A stretch of DNA of 64,000 bases from Periplaneta americana (lineage: Eukaryota; Arthropoda; Insecta; Blattodea; Blattidae). Location: contig NC_091122.1 in NCBI RefSeq assembly GCF_040183065.1, forward strand, positions 82,035,955 through 82,099,954, in the 5' to 3' direction. The notes beneath the pieces are model-generated. The model did not search any database, was not told where the DNA came from, and worked only from the letters and a program-made list of their open reading frames with translations. Each line of letters opens with the position of its first letter. Within the stretch, counting starts at the first letter, position 1. Below, in pieces: positions 9,956 to 22,347 of the stretch. The position numbers and the translations under genes are program-made.

Positions 9956-11797
9956 CATCTCTTATCAAAAGTTTAAGGACACCCCTCCACAAGTGATGTT
10001 TCACTCCTGTACTTTCACTTATGTGAAACCGTCTGATATTTATACAGGGATCAAATGCCTATTTTTTTTAATTTCAAATTTATTTATTTAATACATAAGG
10101 TTTACACTACATTAGGCATTGCAGTCTGAAAGAGCAGAAGCTCGTGCTCGGGCGCAGTTCAGTCTACGTACATAAAATTGAAGAGTGTCAATTCAGCACA
10201 ATAATATTAATATGTAATAAAATACAGACCACGTAATGACATATACAAAATAGAAAATACAAAGTACACGTGTATTAGAATATAATTTTAAATACATACA
10301 GCTTAATAAAAGACAAACCAATTTAATAATTAATCTAATTTTTTCCTACATCTGTGTATGTTCAGTGTACTTAGTACAGGGTAAGCTCTAATTAATGCAT
10401 TATATATTCTAGGTCCAAAATTTCTGCCGTGTTTTAATCCAGAAGCTGTGTGGCATTTGGGGGTGTTCAGAAAGAAACTATAGTTTTGTCTCGCATGGTA
10501 TTCATGAGGGTAAAATTTAAATTTATTGTGATTTTTATTAAAGTAAATCAGCAGTGTTTGTTTATAAATTTGTTCTAGATTTGATACACCAAATTCCGAA
10601 AAATTAATTTCATCGGGTAATCAAAAGGTTATATAGACAAATTTTGATAATTCTGTTTTACAGCAAATTTAAAGGATGGAGAGTCGATTTTGCCATTCCT
10701 CCCCAACCTAATATATCATACTGAATTATTGATTGAAACAGAGCTAAGTACACAGTACGCAGAACATAAATAGGTAAATAAGAACGTAGAATGGAAAATT
10801 TGTGGATTGTTTTACGCAATCTGTTACACCGGAAGGAGATATGCTTGTCCCATTTTAAATATTGATCAGTAATAATACGATACCTAAATATTTAACTTGT
10901 GAGGATATACTCAAGGCGTGACATGAGCAAGTAGGTTACAATAATGTATTGTTATATTTATATTATTACTATTATTCTACTGTATTATTTAAATTATTAT
11001 GAAAAGTAAAGTGTCTACTGCAAACCCAATCTGTCTATCTTCCAAAATGTGGGTTATATAACAATTTGTCTGTTATGGAACTTACTGAAAAATTACATAT
11101 TTTGTAGGAAAAAATTAATTACTCCAGAATGAGTTGACTTAGATCTGTGAATTTTAGGATATAGTTAGACATATCTGAAAGACTTCTTGTGCAATCTTTG
11201 CTTTTTGATTTTAAAAAAGTGTAACAGTTCGTGCAGCCATTGTATTCCAGATTGTTTTGTTTTTCCTTTGGGAAACATTTTCATTTTATAAAATTCTCTT
11301 GAGCTTGAAATTCGCTGTAAATGGACCCGGATCTCCCACTGCCATTTACATCATAACATTGTGAGTTGGTAACATTGGTCAATCAGCTTATTCCCTCCAA
11401 TTTTAGTAATCAGCTGTGGAACTTGCTACAAGTGTGGAAAGGTTGAAAATAAATCAAAATTCAGTGAGTATGGACGTGAAGTTGCAGATTATTGGGATGT
11501 GGAAGAATGACTGAAGATAATGTAACTCCATTCCAGAATTCATTATCTAAGTCAACCCATTGTGGAGTAATTAATTTTTTTACTACTAAATATGTAATTA
11601 TTCAATAAGTTGCACAACAGACAAATTATTATGTAATCCAAAGTTTGAAAGATAGACAGATTGGGTTTGCAGTAAAAACTTCACTTTTCACAGGCATTTG
11701 GTCCCTTTATAAACATCAGGGAGTTTCACGTAAGTATAAGAACAGGAGTGAAACATCACTTATTGGAGGGGTGTCCTTAAACTTTTCGTGAGAGCTG
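9956..11797. mobile_element. Tc1/mariner-type non-autonomous element, long inverted ends
   Basis: The ends are CATCTCTTATCAAAAGTTTA on the left and, read inward from the right, CAGCTCTCACGAAAAGTTTA, each preceded by TA, the target duplication of Tc1/mariner elements. After removing an insertion at about 10061-10999, the left arm is about 256 bp and pairs with a right arm from about 11535. Paired inner blocks include GGACACCCCTCCA, AGTGATGTTTCACTCCTGT, GCAAACCCAATCTGTCTATC and TTAATTACTCCA. Between the arms lie about 380 bp without transposase, so it would have depended on an enzyme supplied in trans. Confidence 0.87.
10061..10999 (-). mobile_element. LINE 3' fragment inserted in the Tc1/mariner arm
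   Basis: The insert breaks the left arm between AAATGCCT and TGAAAAGTAAAG, which are adjacent in the other arm. It starts with a poly-T run at 10062-10069, which is the poly-A tail of a minus-strand element. Reading the minus strand from the right gives decayed reverse-transcriptase C-terminal sequence: VKYLGI, then GRNGKIDSP, RIIKICL and FFGIW, ending near KCH-like and RQKFW-type motifs. Frames are broken and the 5' part is absent, as expected for a truncated retrotransposition. The clade is probably Jockey- or CR1-like. Confidence 0.78.
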
Positions 11798-11991
11798 TAT
11801 AGTGCAACATCCGGATCGACCCTCTCTGCGGGCCCGACTTCCTCTGCTCAGCGTTTATTGAAAAGAGAGATTACGTTGTATTACAAAAGCTCTAGGTGAC
11901 AGGGGAAAAGAAATACATTTTCGTAATCAGTGCATATGAAAACATAAGAATCATAATGTTTGATGTTTTAATAAATCTCATGTTGTTCAGT

Positions 11992-11992
<1 letters not shown>

Positions 11993-12049
<57 letters not shown>

Positions 12050-12071
12050 TAATAACAATAATAATAATATA

Positions 12072-12119
<48 letters not shown>
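11993..12119. repeat. (AAT)n microsatellite
   Basis: About 125 bases of AAT repeats with a short interrupted middle. Confidence 0.95.
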
Positions 12120-12121
<2 letters not shown>

Positions 12122-14866
12122 TGAAAATCCAGTGGACCTGAATACGAGCTGCCCCTGCAGGAACTATATGTTAACAGTGGTTTTGCACTTTTTTGACAAA
12201 TGACTGAGTGTGTATTGCTGCTCATGGAATTTTAATGTTGGTTCACAGTCCTCGGTGAGGACAGAAAGTACCAAAGGGCTCACATATTTACAGTAGGATG
12301 ATGATAGTGATAACGCATCTAATGTTTTTATATAGAGTAGTTTTGTTTATGTAATGTTCTCTATTAGGTTATTATGTAATCCAGTACTATTCAAATGTGT
12401 GTTTTACGGGTTTTTTATTTCAATATTTGTAGCAGAACAATTATTATTCATTCTGATATCAAGTTCGTACTTCTGAAGTATCTGGACACCGTAAATAAGG
12501 ATTTCGAATTGTTGTACATGACTATTAGGACTTCTAGTGTCTTTAATTGAGACACATAAGGTTAAGATGACCCTTTAGAAATTCATACATTTTTTGGTAC
12601 TTAGTATTGGAATTATTGAGGTTGAATGTATGTGACATAAATAATCATAAGTTTGCAAGGTATACTTCAGGAATAATTATGACATTGCTAGTACGACTCA
12701 ATAGACAATTTAAATATAATTTTTGAAAGGAAATTTTGGTATTTGAGGTGCATAAATATCTATGTATGATAAACTGTCAGGCTTAATATTTATTTTAAAA
12801 ATATGTTCTATATAAATGAATGAACGTGACTAAAATGGGATCAGAAGATTATATTTTATTTTTATTTCGAGAATAAGCAGACTCTGTTTGTTTTCATTAC
12901 GTGAATTTTCTCTGAATAAAATTTGTTTGTAATGAAAAGTAGCCTACATGAAATAACAGTTATGAATAAAAACGTTGAGATCAATTAAGAAAAGCAGCTT
13001 ATATTGGAGTTGATCATGTTATAGGCACTTTTTTCGAATGGTTTCATATTAAATATTAGATCAAATTTAATATTTTATTTATCATAACGCATAATAGAAA
13101 CAAGAGACAAGATCTAAGTGCTGAGATTTCAATGTATGATAACTGAAAGGAACACTCTATTGTAAACTTTTTAGTGATAATTAGATATGCTTTTAACATC
13201 ATTATCATGATCTACATCTTGTTAAATTGTTTTGTCACATGTTCTATACTACACAACGCTACTGCTTAAAATTTCATTTTATTTGTGTTGATATTTAATA
13301 ATTTATATTTGTCTGTTTCATCAAGTAGGCTACACGGCATTAAATTTAGGCTGAATGAGTTATTGATTTTTTTTAATTCAATCAAATGAAAGGAAAAATT
13401 ATGCTATGTCTGTTGGAGTTTTATTTAAAGTACAAAATGCAGAAGTTATTGCTTTACTTTTTTTAGTTGGTTATTAATGACGCTGTATCAACTAGGTCAA
13501 ATAATGCTTTACTAAGACCGTTATATAACTATTGCAAATTATATCATAATCAGAATATCTAAGTGCCAAAAGTATCAAAGTTTAGCACATAGTCCTAATC
13601 CTCTTTCTGTCATCTATTATCGTTAAAGTGTAAGAGCTACAAACATGGTAACACTTACATATAACAATGCTGCTCATGGCCTACTTTATTATAATAACTA
13701 TTAGGCCTACTATTAATATTAGTACCATAATTAAGTCAAGCTGTAGCACTTCTGACTAGAAATTAACAGGCTCGAAGTCAGTCCTCTCTAGAAAAGTGGA
13801 GAGTTACATATTTGACTCCGTATGAAGCTTAAATTGTAATTTTTCTACGTTATCCTAAGCTGTTGCCCTACATCATGCTGACAATGTGCAAAGGAGTTTC
13901 GCTGCTTTTGAAGCGTTACAGGTTGATGACTATTAAAATTTTATTTCACAATGTAATCTACTTATGTTACCAGTAATGTCTGAAAATCATATTTAAATTA
14001 TAATATAGATGGAAAATTGGAGCTATTTCTATAAATGCAGGGGACCTTAACACCCGTGATTTTGGTAAATTTTTACTTTCAAGACTCCTGTTTACTCTGT
14101 GTGTGTTAGATTTATGTAATGTAGACTCAGCAATATACTATAAATATTACTATTGAAATACTATAGAAATTTTTAAAAACATTTTCGGAAAGAATATTAT
14201 TTTTATTTTAAAGCTATTACCTGTAAAATCTCCAGTTTCCTACGATTTTAAGTACATAACTTATCCTTTATTATCTAAGTAGCTGTAGACATGTATAGTA
14301 ATTTAATTTCATGTGTATTCTGCTAATTTTTGTAGGCGTAATTTATGGAATGTCTCCAGAAATATGTACCTTAATATCTTGTATAATTCTTAATAGGTAA
14401 TTAATTGGGCCTAAGCCGGTAGGAAATAAGTTAATATTGTTTTTTAAGTTGTTCTATTATCCAGAGAATGAGAACTCATAAAATTACACAATATATAATA
14501 AAAATTGATTCCAGAAGTTGCTACAGGGCGGCAATATTGATAAAATTAATAAATGCACATTTCTTTCAATATCATGTCTAATTTTGTGTTATAAAGATTT
14601 CGTAGATATCTTGTAAAAATTATTATAATTAAAATTATTAATTAGAACATTAGTAGGCCCACACCAATTATTAATTAGTACATGGTGTCAAAATGATTTA
14701 TATTCGTTCTAGCAGTGTTTACAATCATAAGTCATAACAAAACACAGAAACGAATTTAAACACAATGCTATGAATAAGAAAAAACTAAGAAAAAAGACGT
14801 GATCGTTGAATCCTTGTTGGCAAAGTTTATAATAGGTAATAATAATTAACTTATCATTATTGTCAT
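12120..14866. other. 2.7 kb of AT-rich DNA, nothing recognised
   Basis: No coding signal, inverted ends, tRNA-like boxes or matches to the other repeat families were seen. It could be old intergenic or intronic DNA. Confidence 0.45.
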
Positions 14867-14868
14867 TA

Positions 14869-14926
<58 letters not shown>

Positions 14927-15013
14927 TCAGATAATTATGACGATGTTTGCTGCAGTAAAATTAGGCCTAATTGATATTGAATGTAATAAAAATTCTCGGG
15001 CTTATGCTAAGAG

Positions 15014-15057
<44 letters not shown>

Positions 15058-15334
15058 CAGTAAAAATAATAAACTTCATTATAAAGAGTTTTCATTCATC
15101 TATTGGGATTTATCTGAGTCTCTTTGTCTGTTTGGCTCTGTATAGGTGCATAGGGCTACATGATAGGGTTGACTTAATATGCAGTAAGTAGGAAATTAGG
15201 CTTTCATTTAAGACAACAAAAGATAAAATTATACAGCACGTAAATATTAATGATTTAAGTGAACTTTACACCTATGACCGTGGTCTTCCTTGCAGCATGA
15301 AAAATTTTCCGTCTTAGTAACAACAACAACAACA

Positions 15335-15390
<56 letters not shown>

Positions 15391-15408
15391 CATCATCATT
15401 ATCATATA
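14867..15408. repeat. Three ATT/AAT microsatellites
   Basis: (ATT)n at about 14867-14926, (AAT)n at about 15017-15055, and (CAA)n(ATT)n(CAT)n at about 15318-15408. The short frame across the middle tract that would encode asparagine runs is an artefact. Confidence 0.9.
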
Positions 15409-16355
15409 ATTAATCAAGAGGTAGTTGTGATATGGGAGTAGGAAACAGTGTTGTAAAGATGGGTAGTGACTAGCGATTTAGGTAGCAATAATTTAATAGC
15501 AATAGTGTTGTTAGTAATAATCATAATGATGTATTTATAACTGTTATACTGCTCAGAGGGTTTGTCCTAATTTCTGAGAATCCTGTGATATGCGGTAAGC
15601 AGGGCGCCGAATATCTACCTAAGCCAACACAGGAATAGGCTACCACTTATCAACAAATATAGAAGAAAACGACTAGCCTTTTTGCCGGGTTCATTCTGTG
15701 CAATGTAAAATCTGCTCCGTGAATTTTACGTAGGTAATATGTCATGAATATATATTATAATTCATTAGACCTTTGTTCCTTTTTATTATTATTTAAACGT
15801 TGTATATCTTCGAATTTGAAACTCCTAATTCTATTTTAATAGAACGTAAACAATACGAGTTCTTCAGCAGAAGATATGATTTTTGTATGGTGAGATGATA
15901 TATTGTCATGAAGACGGCCGTAAAGGATTATGTAAGTCCTGTGTATGTTTCAACAAGCCATAAAGCGAAAATATTCCATTCCATGAAGACCTCATAAATA
16001 AAATGAATTTAGCTGAAATAAAAGAAAGTAACGATTGGAGTAAATTTGTGCGTTAGGAGATGAACAGCAGGCTACATGAGATCTGTCGCGGATATCTGCA
16101 ATTCATGGCTGTTGTCTCGCTGAGAGAAGGCCTAACGGCTGAGCGATAAGGGATAACAAGGCTATTAGAATGTGGAAGAAAACAAACGAGGAACAATGTC
16201 GCTTCATGTCAAAGACAATGGCTGTGGAGGGGAAAGAATGGGACTGTTGCAATGCGCATGACAGAATCCGCATTTAAAGTAACGAATTTGCGAGTAGAGA
16301 AATCAGAAATGAACCAAAAGATTGTGGATCTGTGGAATTGTACACAAGTTAATAT
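15409..16355. other. No gene or repeat recognised
   Basis: Mostly AT-rich DNA. The last 250 bases are less AT-rich but show no clear promoter, coding or repeat structure. Confidence 0.4.
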
Positions 16356-16359
16356 TAAT

Positions 16360-16885
16360 CACTAACCTCTTTCTTGTTCTGTTTTTCTCTTTCCACTCCT
16401 CCTTTCTTCCCTATTACATTTTTCTCAGTTTATGCTTCCATTTCCCCTACTTTGTTTTTTTTTCTTCTTCTCCTAATTTTATTCTTTCTCTACCTACTCT
16501 ATTTTCCTTGCCTTCTACTACTTCTCTACTTTCCCACTTTTTCTCTTACTTCGAGTTCTCCTTCTCGACTCTGTGTTTCTTCTTTTTTGTTTCTCCTTTA
16601 TCTTTTCCTCTTCCACCTCCCCCACCTCTCCGTCTTCAAATCCGTACTTTCTTACTTCTCCTCACCCTTCTCCTCCAACCCTTCTTTCTATTCTTTTTTC
16701 ACTTCTTCTCTTAAGTCAATTTATTTATTTTCCATTTCTTCTTCTTCGTCTTATTCTTATTTTGTTTCTTTGATATTGACTTATTTCTCTATATTTCTTA
16801 TTTTTCTTTACCTGAATTCTCCTCTTTCGTCTCACATTTCTTCTCGGAATTTCGTTCCTCATCTTCTCTTCTTCTTCACTGTGGT
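16360..16885 (+). repeat. Long polypyrimidine tract
   Basis: About 520 bases that are overwhelmingly C and T on the plus strand without a simple repeating unit. Lack of purines removes stop codons and creates long open frames full of Phe, Ser and Leu; these are not genes. Such asymmetry can form intramolecular triplex DNA. Confidence 0.85.
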
Positions 16886-17377
16886 CTAGACCAGTATTCC
16901 TCAACCTTTTTGTTGATGAGGCCCCCTTTTCCTTGTTTTACTCGTTCCTTAGTTCGGTCCTCTGTCCCAAGATGTAGAGTAGGACATTGGCACTTTGGAG
17001 GACCAAAGAGCAGTTAAGGAATGAAATGGATGAAATTTCTATTTTGTACCTTAAGCAAGAGACTTATTTTAATGTACATCAATATCTTGTTACTAATATT
17101 GTTCACAAGTTTCATTAGTATCAATTTAATATATTTTTAATTATTTATTTAATCTGACAGGGTTAAGGTCACAGGCCTTCTCTTCAACCCTACCAGATAG
17201 CACATACAAATACAAAAAATACAAATAGTGACAAAAATAATACAAATTAAATTATAGCCCCGTAGAGCGTCAACAGAGTCAGAATACTATAGTGCACTTA
17301 CTAAGCTAATACAAGAAAAAAAAAGAAGATAGTTGAAATAAAAGTAGTAATAGCAATGATGATAGTGATAATAATGA

Positions 17378-17396
17378 TGATGATGATAATAATAAT

Positions 17397-17439
<43 letters not shown>

Positions 17440-17442
17440 TAA
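17378..17442. repeat. (AAT)n microsatellite
   Basis: AAT/GAT-rich trinucleotide tract. Confidence 0.9.
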
Positions 17443-17924
17443 AATAAAAATAATAATTTTCTTTATTTTTTATTTTTTCAAAACGTATCTAGCCTACTCC
17501 CACAAAATAGAATAACAAGCATAAAAGTATGTACAGTATCTTTGACATGCATATACTATAATTTAACAGCAGAGCTGTCATTTGAGTTCTGAATTCATAA
17601 GTGATCTGAAAGTTAAAAAAATAATAAGAAGAATAATTTCTTCAGTGTCCTGATCATATATTATATTTTTTTACTTTTTTGAAATAGGTATTTACTTTAT
17701 CCAAGAAAAGGATTGGTAGTTTTGTTAACCATACTATTCAGAACATGCAGTAAAAATTCAACTTCATAGCATGAAATTTGTTGGGAGTCTATAGTACTGT
17801 ATTTGAATATGAGTAAATCTATCAAAAATAAAAGTGTGGAGAAATGTCTTTAAAATGTCGATTTTCCATCACGAAAACCTGTTTGCAATTGTGAAATGTA
17901 ACTAAAACATGAATTTTGAGGATG

Positions 17925-18012
17925 ATTGTTGTTGTTTAATCAACTGTCCGAAAACATGTCAGAAACTCACAAGTGATACCAATAAGTCACCAGTCATGAG
18001 GCAACTAAGCCA
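17925..18012 (-). repeat. Interspersed repeat, family C, 3' fragment
   Basis: On the minus strand it reads GTTGCCTCATGACTGGTGA and TTCGGACAGTTGATTAAAC, matching the last 90 bases of the three plus-strand copies, including the A-rich end. Only the 3' end is present, as in a truncated retroposon. Confidence 0.75.
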
Positions 18013-18139
18013 AGAGATAACGGAGTAGGAGGGGACGATTATGTTGACTATTACATTTTACTACGCCATACTACTTTTGACCAATAAAACGGTACGAAAG
18101 GATGTGTTTCAACCAATCATGGCTGTTTATCGCTACAAT

Positions 18140-18690
18140 TTTATCACTTCCCTAGCATTCGATTATTTTATCACTTCCCTAATATTTTTGTTTCTTTGTT
18201 TGCCAACATTTCAAACCGAAAATTCTTTACAGTAGGGCCTACTATAAAACACGCTTTGCGATCGTTATTTGCTTCCCGCAAAGACAGTCTACTCAATTGA
18301 AAATGGCGGCTCCGTTCAAACGTTTTGATGAATCTAACGTTAGTGAAATATAATTTTAGTAAGTCAATTAATACCTATTTTATTGTATTAGAGTACTTCA
18401 TTTCTTCTAATTTTTATATAGGCTACTTTATTCTGTTTTCATCACATCTCTACCATTGTTTCTTTGTTTGTCAACATTTCAAACTGCAAATTATTTACGG
18501 TACTATAAAATATTCGTTTGCTATCGTCATTTGTTTGCTGCATAGATAGTCAACTGAAAATGGCGGCTCTGTCCGAACGTTTTGGTGAAGCTAACATTAT
18601 TGAAATAGAATTTCAGTAAGACAATTAATATTTTATTGTATTAGAGTACTTTATTTCTTATAATCCTTATATTCTTTCTTCTAATCGTAT
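18140..18690 (+). repeat. Tandem duplication, period about 260 bp
   Basis: Two units start near 18187 and 18455. Both contain TTTCTTTGTTTG.CAACATTTCAAAC, then a CTATAAAA stretch, then AAAATGGCGGCTC at about 18300 and 18557, then GTATTAGAGTACTT. A shorter duplication (TTTTATCACTTCCCTA twice) precedes unit 1. AAAATGGCGGC matches the YY1 recognition motif, and the arrangement resembles tandem promoter monomers at the 5' ends of some retrotransposons. The ATGs open only very short frames. The owner element was not identified. Confidence 0.7.
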
Positions 18691-19282
18691 AATAGTCAAA
18701 TAAATCTCACTGGAGTTTTGATTTTCTCTAGATAAACCAAAATCTCTAGGCCTAGTGAGATTACTGTTGATAAAATTGGCCAACATAAATAACGAAAGGT
18801 CAGTGGTTATTTTATCTAAAAAATTCTAAAATGAGTTTTTTTTTCTAGAAACTTGACAAAAATTTTACCCATCTCCATTAATAGGGGCCGCAAATAATAA
18901 AATTGTTATTGTAAGTTTTAAATTTAATATAACATATACAGTTAATTATTTGAATAATTAACCATTTCCATACATTAGAAGTTACTCCAGACCTACATTC
19001 AATAATAACATCCTAATGACCTGATCTTCATCCATCCGTAGTAATATTTTTAAAATAAATCAAATTTCACACTACTATATTTTTCACTCTACACCCAAGC
19101 CACGGAGCCGCAGTAAAGTAGTGTGAGGAACAGAGAGGCCTCATTCAAAAGGATGACAAATAATGGAGTACAATGTAGAATATAGAAATCTAATATGAAA
19201 TTCGGTATCAATTTAAAAAGCTTTATTTAATACAAAATAAGCGTAGGGCCTATATTTAAAATTTTCGCAGGAAACTTTTTAA

Positions 19283-19283
19283 A

Positions 19284-19349
<66 letters not shown>
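19283..19349. repeat. (ATT)n microsatellite
   Basis: Pure trinucleotide tract just upstream of the LINE remnant. Confidence 0.95.
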
Positions 19350-19351
<2 letters not shown>

Positions 19352-19369
19352 AGTACAGAAATCGAAACT

Positions 19370-20390
19370 ATGTCAGATTGTAAGCTACTTCAAAAAGATA
19401 TTACAAACTTACATATTTGGAGTATTAATAATAAATTGTTATTTAATATTAATAAGTGTATACATATGTCCTTTTCTAGATTGAAAAATACAATTAAATT
19501 TTCATAAAAAAATTAGAGGCAACAGTTTTACCATTAGAAAATGAACATAAAGATTTAGGTATATTATTTAGGAGTAATTTTACATTTTGTAGTCATATTA
19601 ATAATATTATAAATTTGTCCTATGAAAGTTTAGGTTTTCTTATGAGAAATTCTTGTAAATTTAAAGTCAAAACTATAATAATTTTGTATAATTCCATTGT
19701 TCGATCTAAATTAGAGTATGCTGCGGTTATCTGGAACCCAGTTACTAACAAATAAGTTATATTTTGTTACTAGAAAAAATTCAAAATAAATTTTTAAAGT
19801 GGTTATATTACAGACTTTATAATAATTATCCTACTTATGAGAGTTATGCTACAATGCTTCAACATTTCCATTTTACTAGTTTGCAAATTAGACGAAATTG
19901 TCAATCTTTAAACTTTCTTTATAAAATTATTAACAATAAGTTGGACTGTGTTGGTTTATTTTATTATATAACATTATATGCACCTAAGCTTAATACAAAA
20001 TTTCTAAATTTATTTTACATACAAAGGGCAAATACTGAATCCCACAAAAATTCCCCAGTTTTCCAAATGTTACAGTTATACAATAAATTACATCCTCATC
20101 CGATCGTTGATATTTTCAATATGAATTTCTCTAGATTCAGAATTATTTGTTATCATATTTTACAGAATATTGTTGTTAGTTAATTTGAAGCTACTTTCAC
20201 ACCTTGTTTCAATTTCTTTTTTTTTTTCTTTCTCTTATTTCTGTTTTGTTTCCATTTTTAATAAGTGTATGTTTCCTTTTCCTTGTTTATGTTTTATAAA
20301 TTAGTTTGTCAGCCTTGAACATTGTAATGGGGATTTGCCTGTTATGTTCAATAACAAAAAAATAGATAAATAAACATTATTATTTTGATC
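19370..20390 (+). pseudogene. LINE reverse-transcriptase C-terminus and 3' end
   Basis: Plus-strand frames give successive pieces of the end of a non-LTR retrotransposon polymerase: an ADDTKLL-like remnant, LPLENEHKDLGILF, SHINNIINLSYESLGFLM and LYNSIVRSKLEYAAVIWNP. After a stop, a long open stretch (19764-20183) begins IQNKFLKWLYYRLY and contains LQIRRNCQSLNFLYKI. The KDLG..F and SKLEYA..IWNP motifs are classic for Jockey/CR1-type elements. A T-rich 3' untranslated part follows, ending in ATAACAAAAAAATAGATAAA. The 5' half, including the endonuclease, is missing. At least two stops break the frame. Confidence 0.82.
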
Positions 20391-20453
20391 GGAGCCCCCA
20401 TTAATTACTCTAGGGAACCCCAGGGGGCCACGGCCCTCGGTTGAGAGTCACTG

Positions 20454-20689
20454 GAATAAGTGAAACCTATTGTAATGTCCATGTCTTTATAGTCTTCTTG
20501 TCTTACTTACGGCAGCATGATTACGAGGTTTTCTTTGGAAGTCTCTCCTTGAACATATTTCGTAAATATGAGGTCCTCTTATATGTATTTGTTTTTGTTT
20601 AAATTAATATTAAGTATTTACTTAACACTTAATTTCTTTTGTATAAATTAAATTAAACAATTATTTGTTTACAATCATAGGGGAGGTCA
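20454..20689. other. Spacer, nothing recognised
   Basis: AT-rich spacer between the hAT-like right end and the first pogo-like element. Confidence 0.4.
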
Positions 20690-22345
20690 GGGCAAGTTCG
20701 GCACGTTAAGCTAAACATTCGCATAAGTACAATGCAATTTATGCTTCAAAATTTTAATGATAAATGTACTTGGTATATTTATATTATGTATATGGATTAG
20801 AATTTACAAAAAGTGAAGCATTGAATTAAACACAAATATAAATTAAAGATGCTAAATTTGCTGAAGTTGCCCCACATTCTGGGGCAACTTCATCAGTATT
20901 TGTATTCTCAACAAAAAAACGTATTTCCAAGTTCAGATTTGATTTACAATATAAGAAACTATCATAGGGATAAATTTAACATCTGCACATATTACAAATG
21001 AAGTATCCAAATTCATTTTCCATATCTTTACCTATTCATGCGTCCTTAACTTGCACTCTTTGCACGTAATCCATTCTTCCCTTGTAAGTTCATATTTTTC
21101 GCTGCAATATATATGTAGAATGTTTCTTCGTCTTAAGTGTTATATTTAATTCTGTGTGGCTAATCTTGTATTTATTGTTTAGACAATTTTCTGACTTCAT
21201 GAAAGCCTCAAGTCAGGCAGATGCTGCCATCTTCTTGTTTGTATTGAAAGGGTGCTCTATATCAGGGTTGCAGAACTGGGAAAGAGAGTGTTAGAAGCAT
21301 GGGGAAAGAGTTTGTTCCCCGTCCACAAGGGTGAGGCCTTCAATGACGTTTCTGTGACGTTTGGCAAGAACACTGAATACTTATCTCTTCTCACTCTACC
21401 CTACAATGACGCCAGAGTTGAAGGGAAGGGATGAGTTACGTGTTCCGGCTTGTGACGTCTGCTACAATTGTAGCACAGCTTTGCATCCCTGCTCTATATG
21501 ATTGGATTCTGCGAATTCGAATGCTAATCTTCGAAATTCCACTCCAGACTTTCCAAAAAAAAAAATTTTCTGCAGATTTGTTGCATGCTGCTTCAAATTG
21601 TCAGCCATACCTGAAGCAAACACTCTTTTAACCTGAGTTTATTTTGTATACCTGGTGCTCGAAGATCTACTTTCAGCCAATACTGAAGTGTAATTCGTGA
21701 CACTCTATAAGTCTATTTATTCGACAGATGACAGGCTTATCTTCCTTTCTTTATGCTCACGTAGAGCTTTCTTGAGTGCGTCCTGGTCATATTTGTTTTC
21801 AGTTTTGCTCTTGTAATTTCAAACCCTTTTACCGGTAATAAATAGGTAACTGAAATGTATAATTGTTTAAATTATTTTAAATGCCATAATTACTTATTTT
21901 ATATAGTTAACAAATAACACAGAAACCCTGCATTCTTCTTTCTTTTCATGGGGCAACATCGGCAGCTTACTGCCGAAATTGCCCCAATTGTCAAGAAAAA
22001 AATTATTAATCAACACCCTTATTAGAGGCTTTCAAACGCCTTGCCAAGTTCACAATCTGATACAGATTTATTCTCAATAATGATGCTACTCACTAATAAC
22101 GTCAATGCTCTCATTACGGGCTCCTTAAGACTTTCAATATCATAATTATAATAAGCCACGAGTTAAAAAAATATATTTACCTGTCAGAACTACAAATAAC
22201 TCTCCATACCACCCAAGCGTTATTTACAGCTAGCGGCGATGTTTTCTCGAATGATAGCCTCTAAACAAGCCCATATTTGCTCAGGTCTTCGAAAAAAATC
22301 CTATGACGAAGTTGCTCCTAATGCCGAACTTGTCCCGATCTCCCC
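20690..22345. mobile_element. Non-autonomous pogo-like element
   Basis: The left end reads GGGGAGGTCAGGGCAAGTTC and the right end, read inward, GGGGAGATCGGGACAAGTTC. Each is flanked by TA, the pogo/Tc1 target duplication. Inside, the word GGGGCAACTTC and its reverse complement recur, including the palindrome GAAGTTGCCCCA..TGGGGCAACTTC near 20864-20893. A TGCCGAAATTGCCCCA lies near 21972 and GACGAAGTTGCTCC near 22307. Repeated subterminal words like these are candidate transposase-binding sites. No transposase remains. The element is 1,656 bp including the nested hAT element. Confidence 0.78.
21263..21491. mobile_element. Small hAT element with perfect 8-bp target duplication
   Basis: The ends are CAGGGTTGCAGAACT and, read inward from the right, CAGGGATGCAAAGCT. 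Both sides are flanked by CTCTATAT (21255-21262 and 21492-21499), an exact 8-bp duplication as hAT transposases make. The 229-bp element is far too short to encode a transposase. It sits inside the pogo-like element and so inserted after it. Confidence 0.92.
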
Positions 22346-22347
22346 TA

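Larger units (their letters stand above)
16892..20453. mobile_element. hAT-like ends enclosing other repeats
   Basis: The left end reads CAGTATTCCTCAACC and continues to GAGGCCCCC. The right end, read inward, is CAGTGACTCTCAACC and continues to GGCCCCCTGGGG. These paired ends with CAG termini and a TCAACC core resemble hAT elements such as the Charlie group. The 8-bp flanks (GTCTAGAC and GAATAAGT) do not match, so either the duplications have decayed or the ends belong to different copies. The interior holds a family C repeat, a tandem duplication and a LINE. No transposase was seen. Confidence 0.5.

Noticed and set aside
16374-16889. Long open frame with Phe/Ser/Leu-rich protein
   Set aside because: Produced by a polypyrimidine tract lacking stop codons; no conserved motif and low-complexity composition.
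16884-16891. Target duplication for the hAT-like ends at 16.9 and 20.45 kb
   Set aside because: GTCTAGAC and GAATAAGT do not match, so the duplication could not be claimed.
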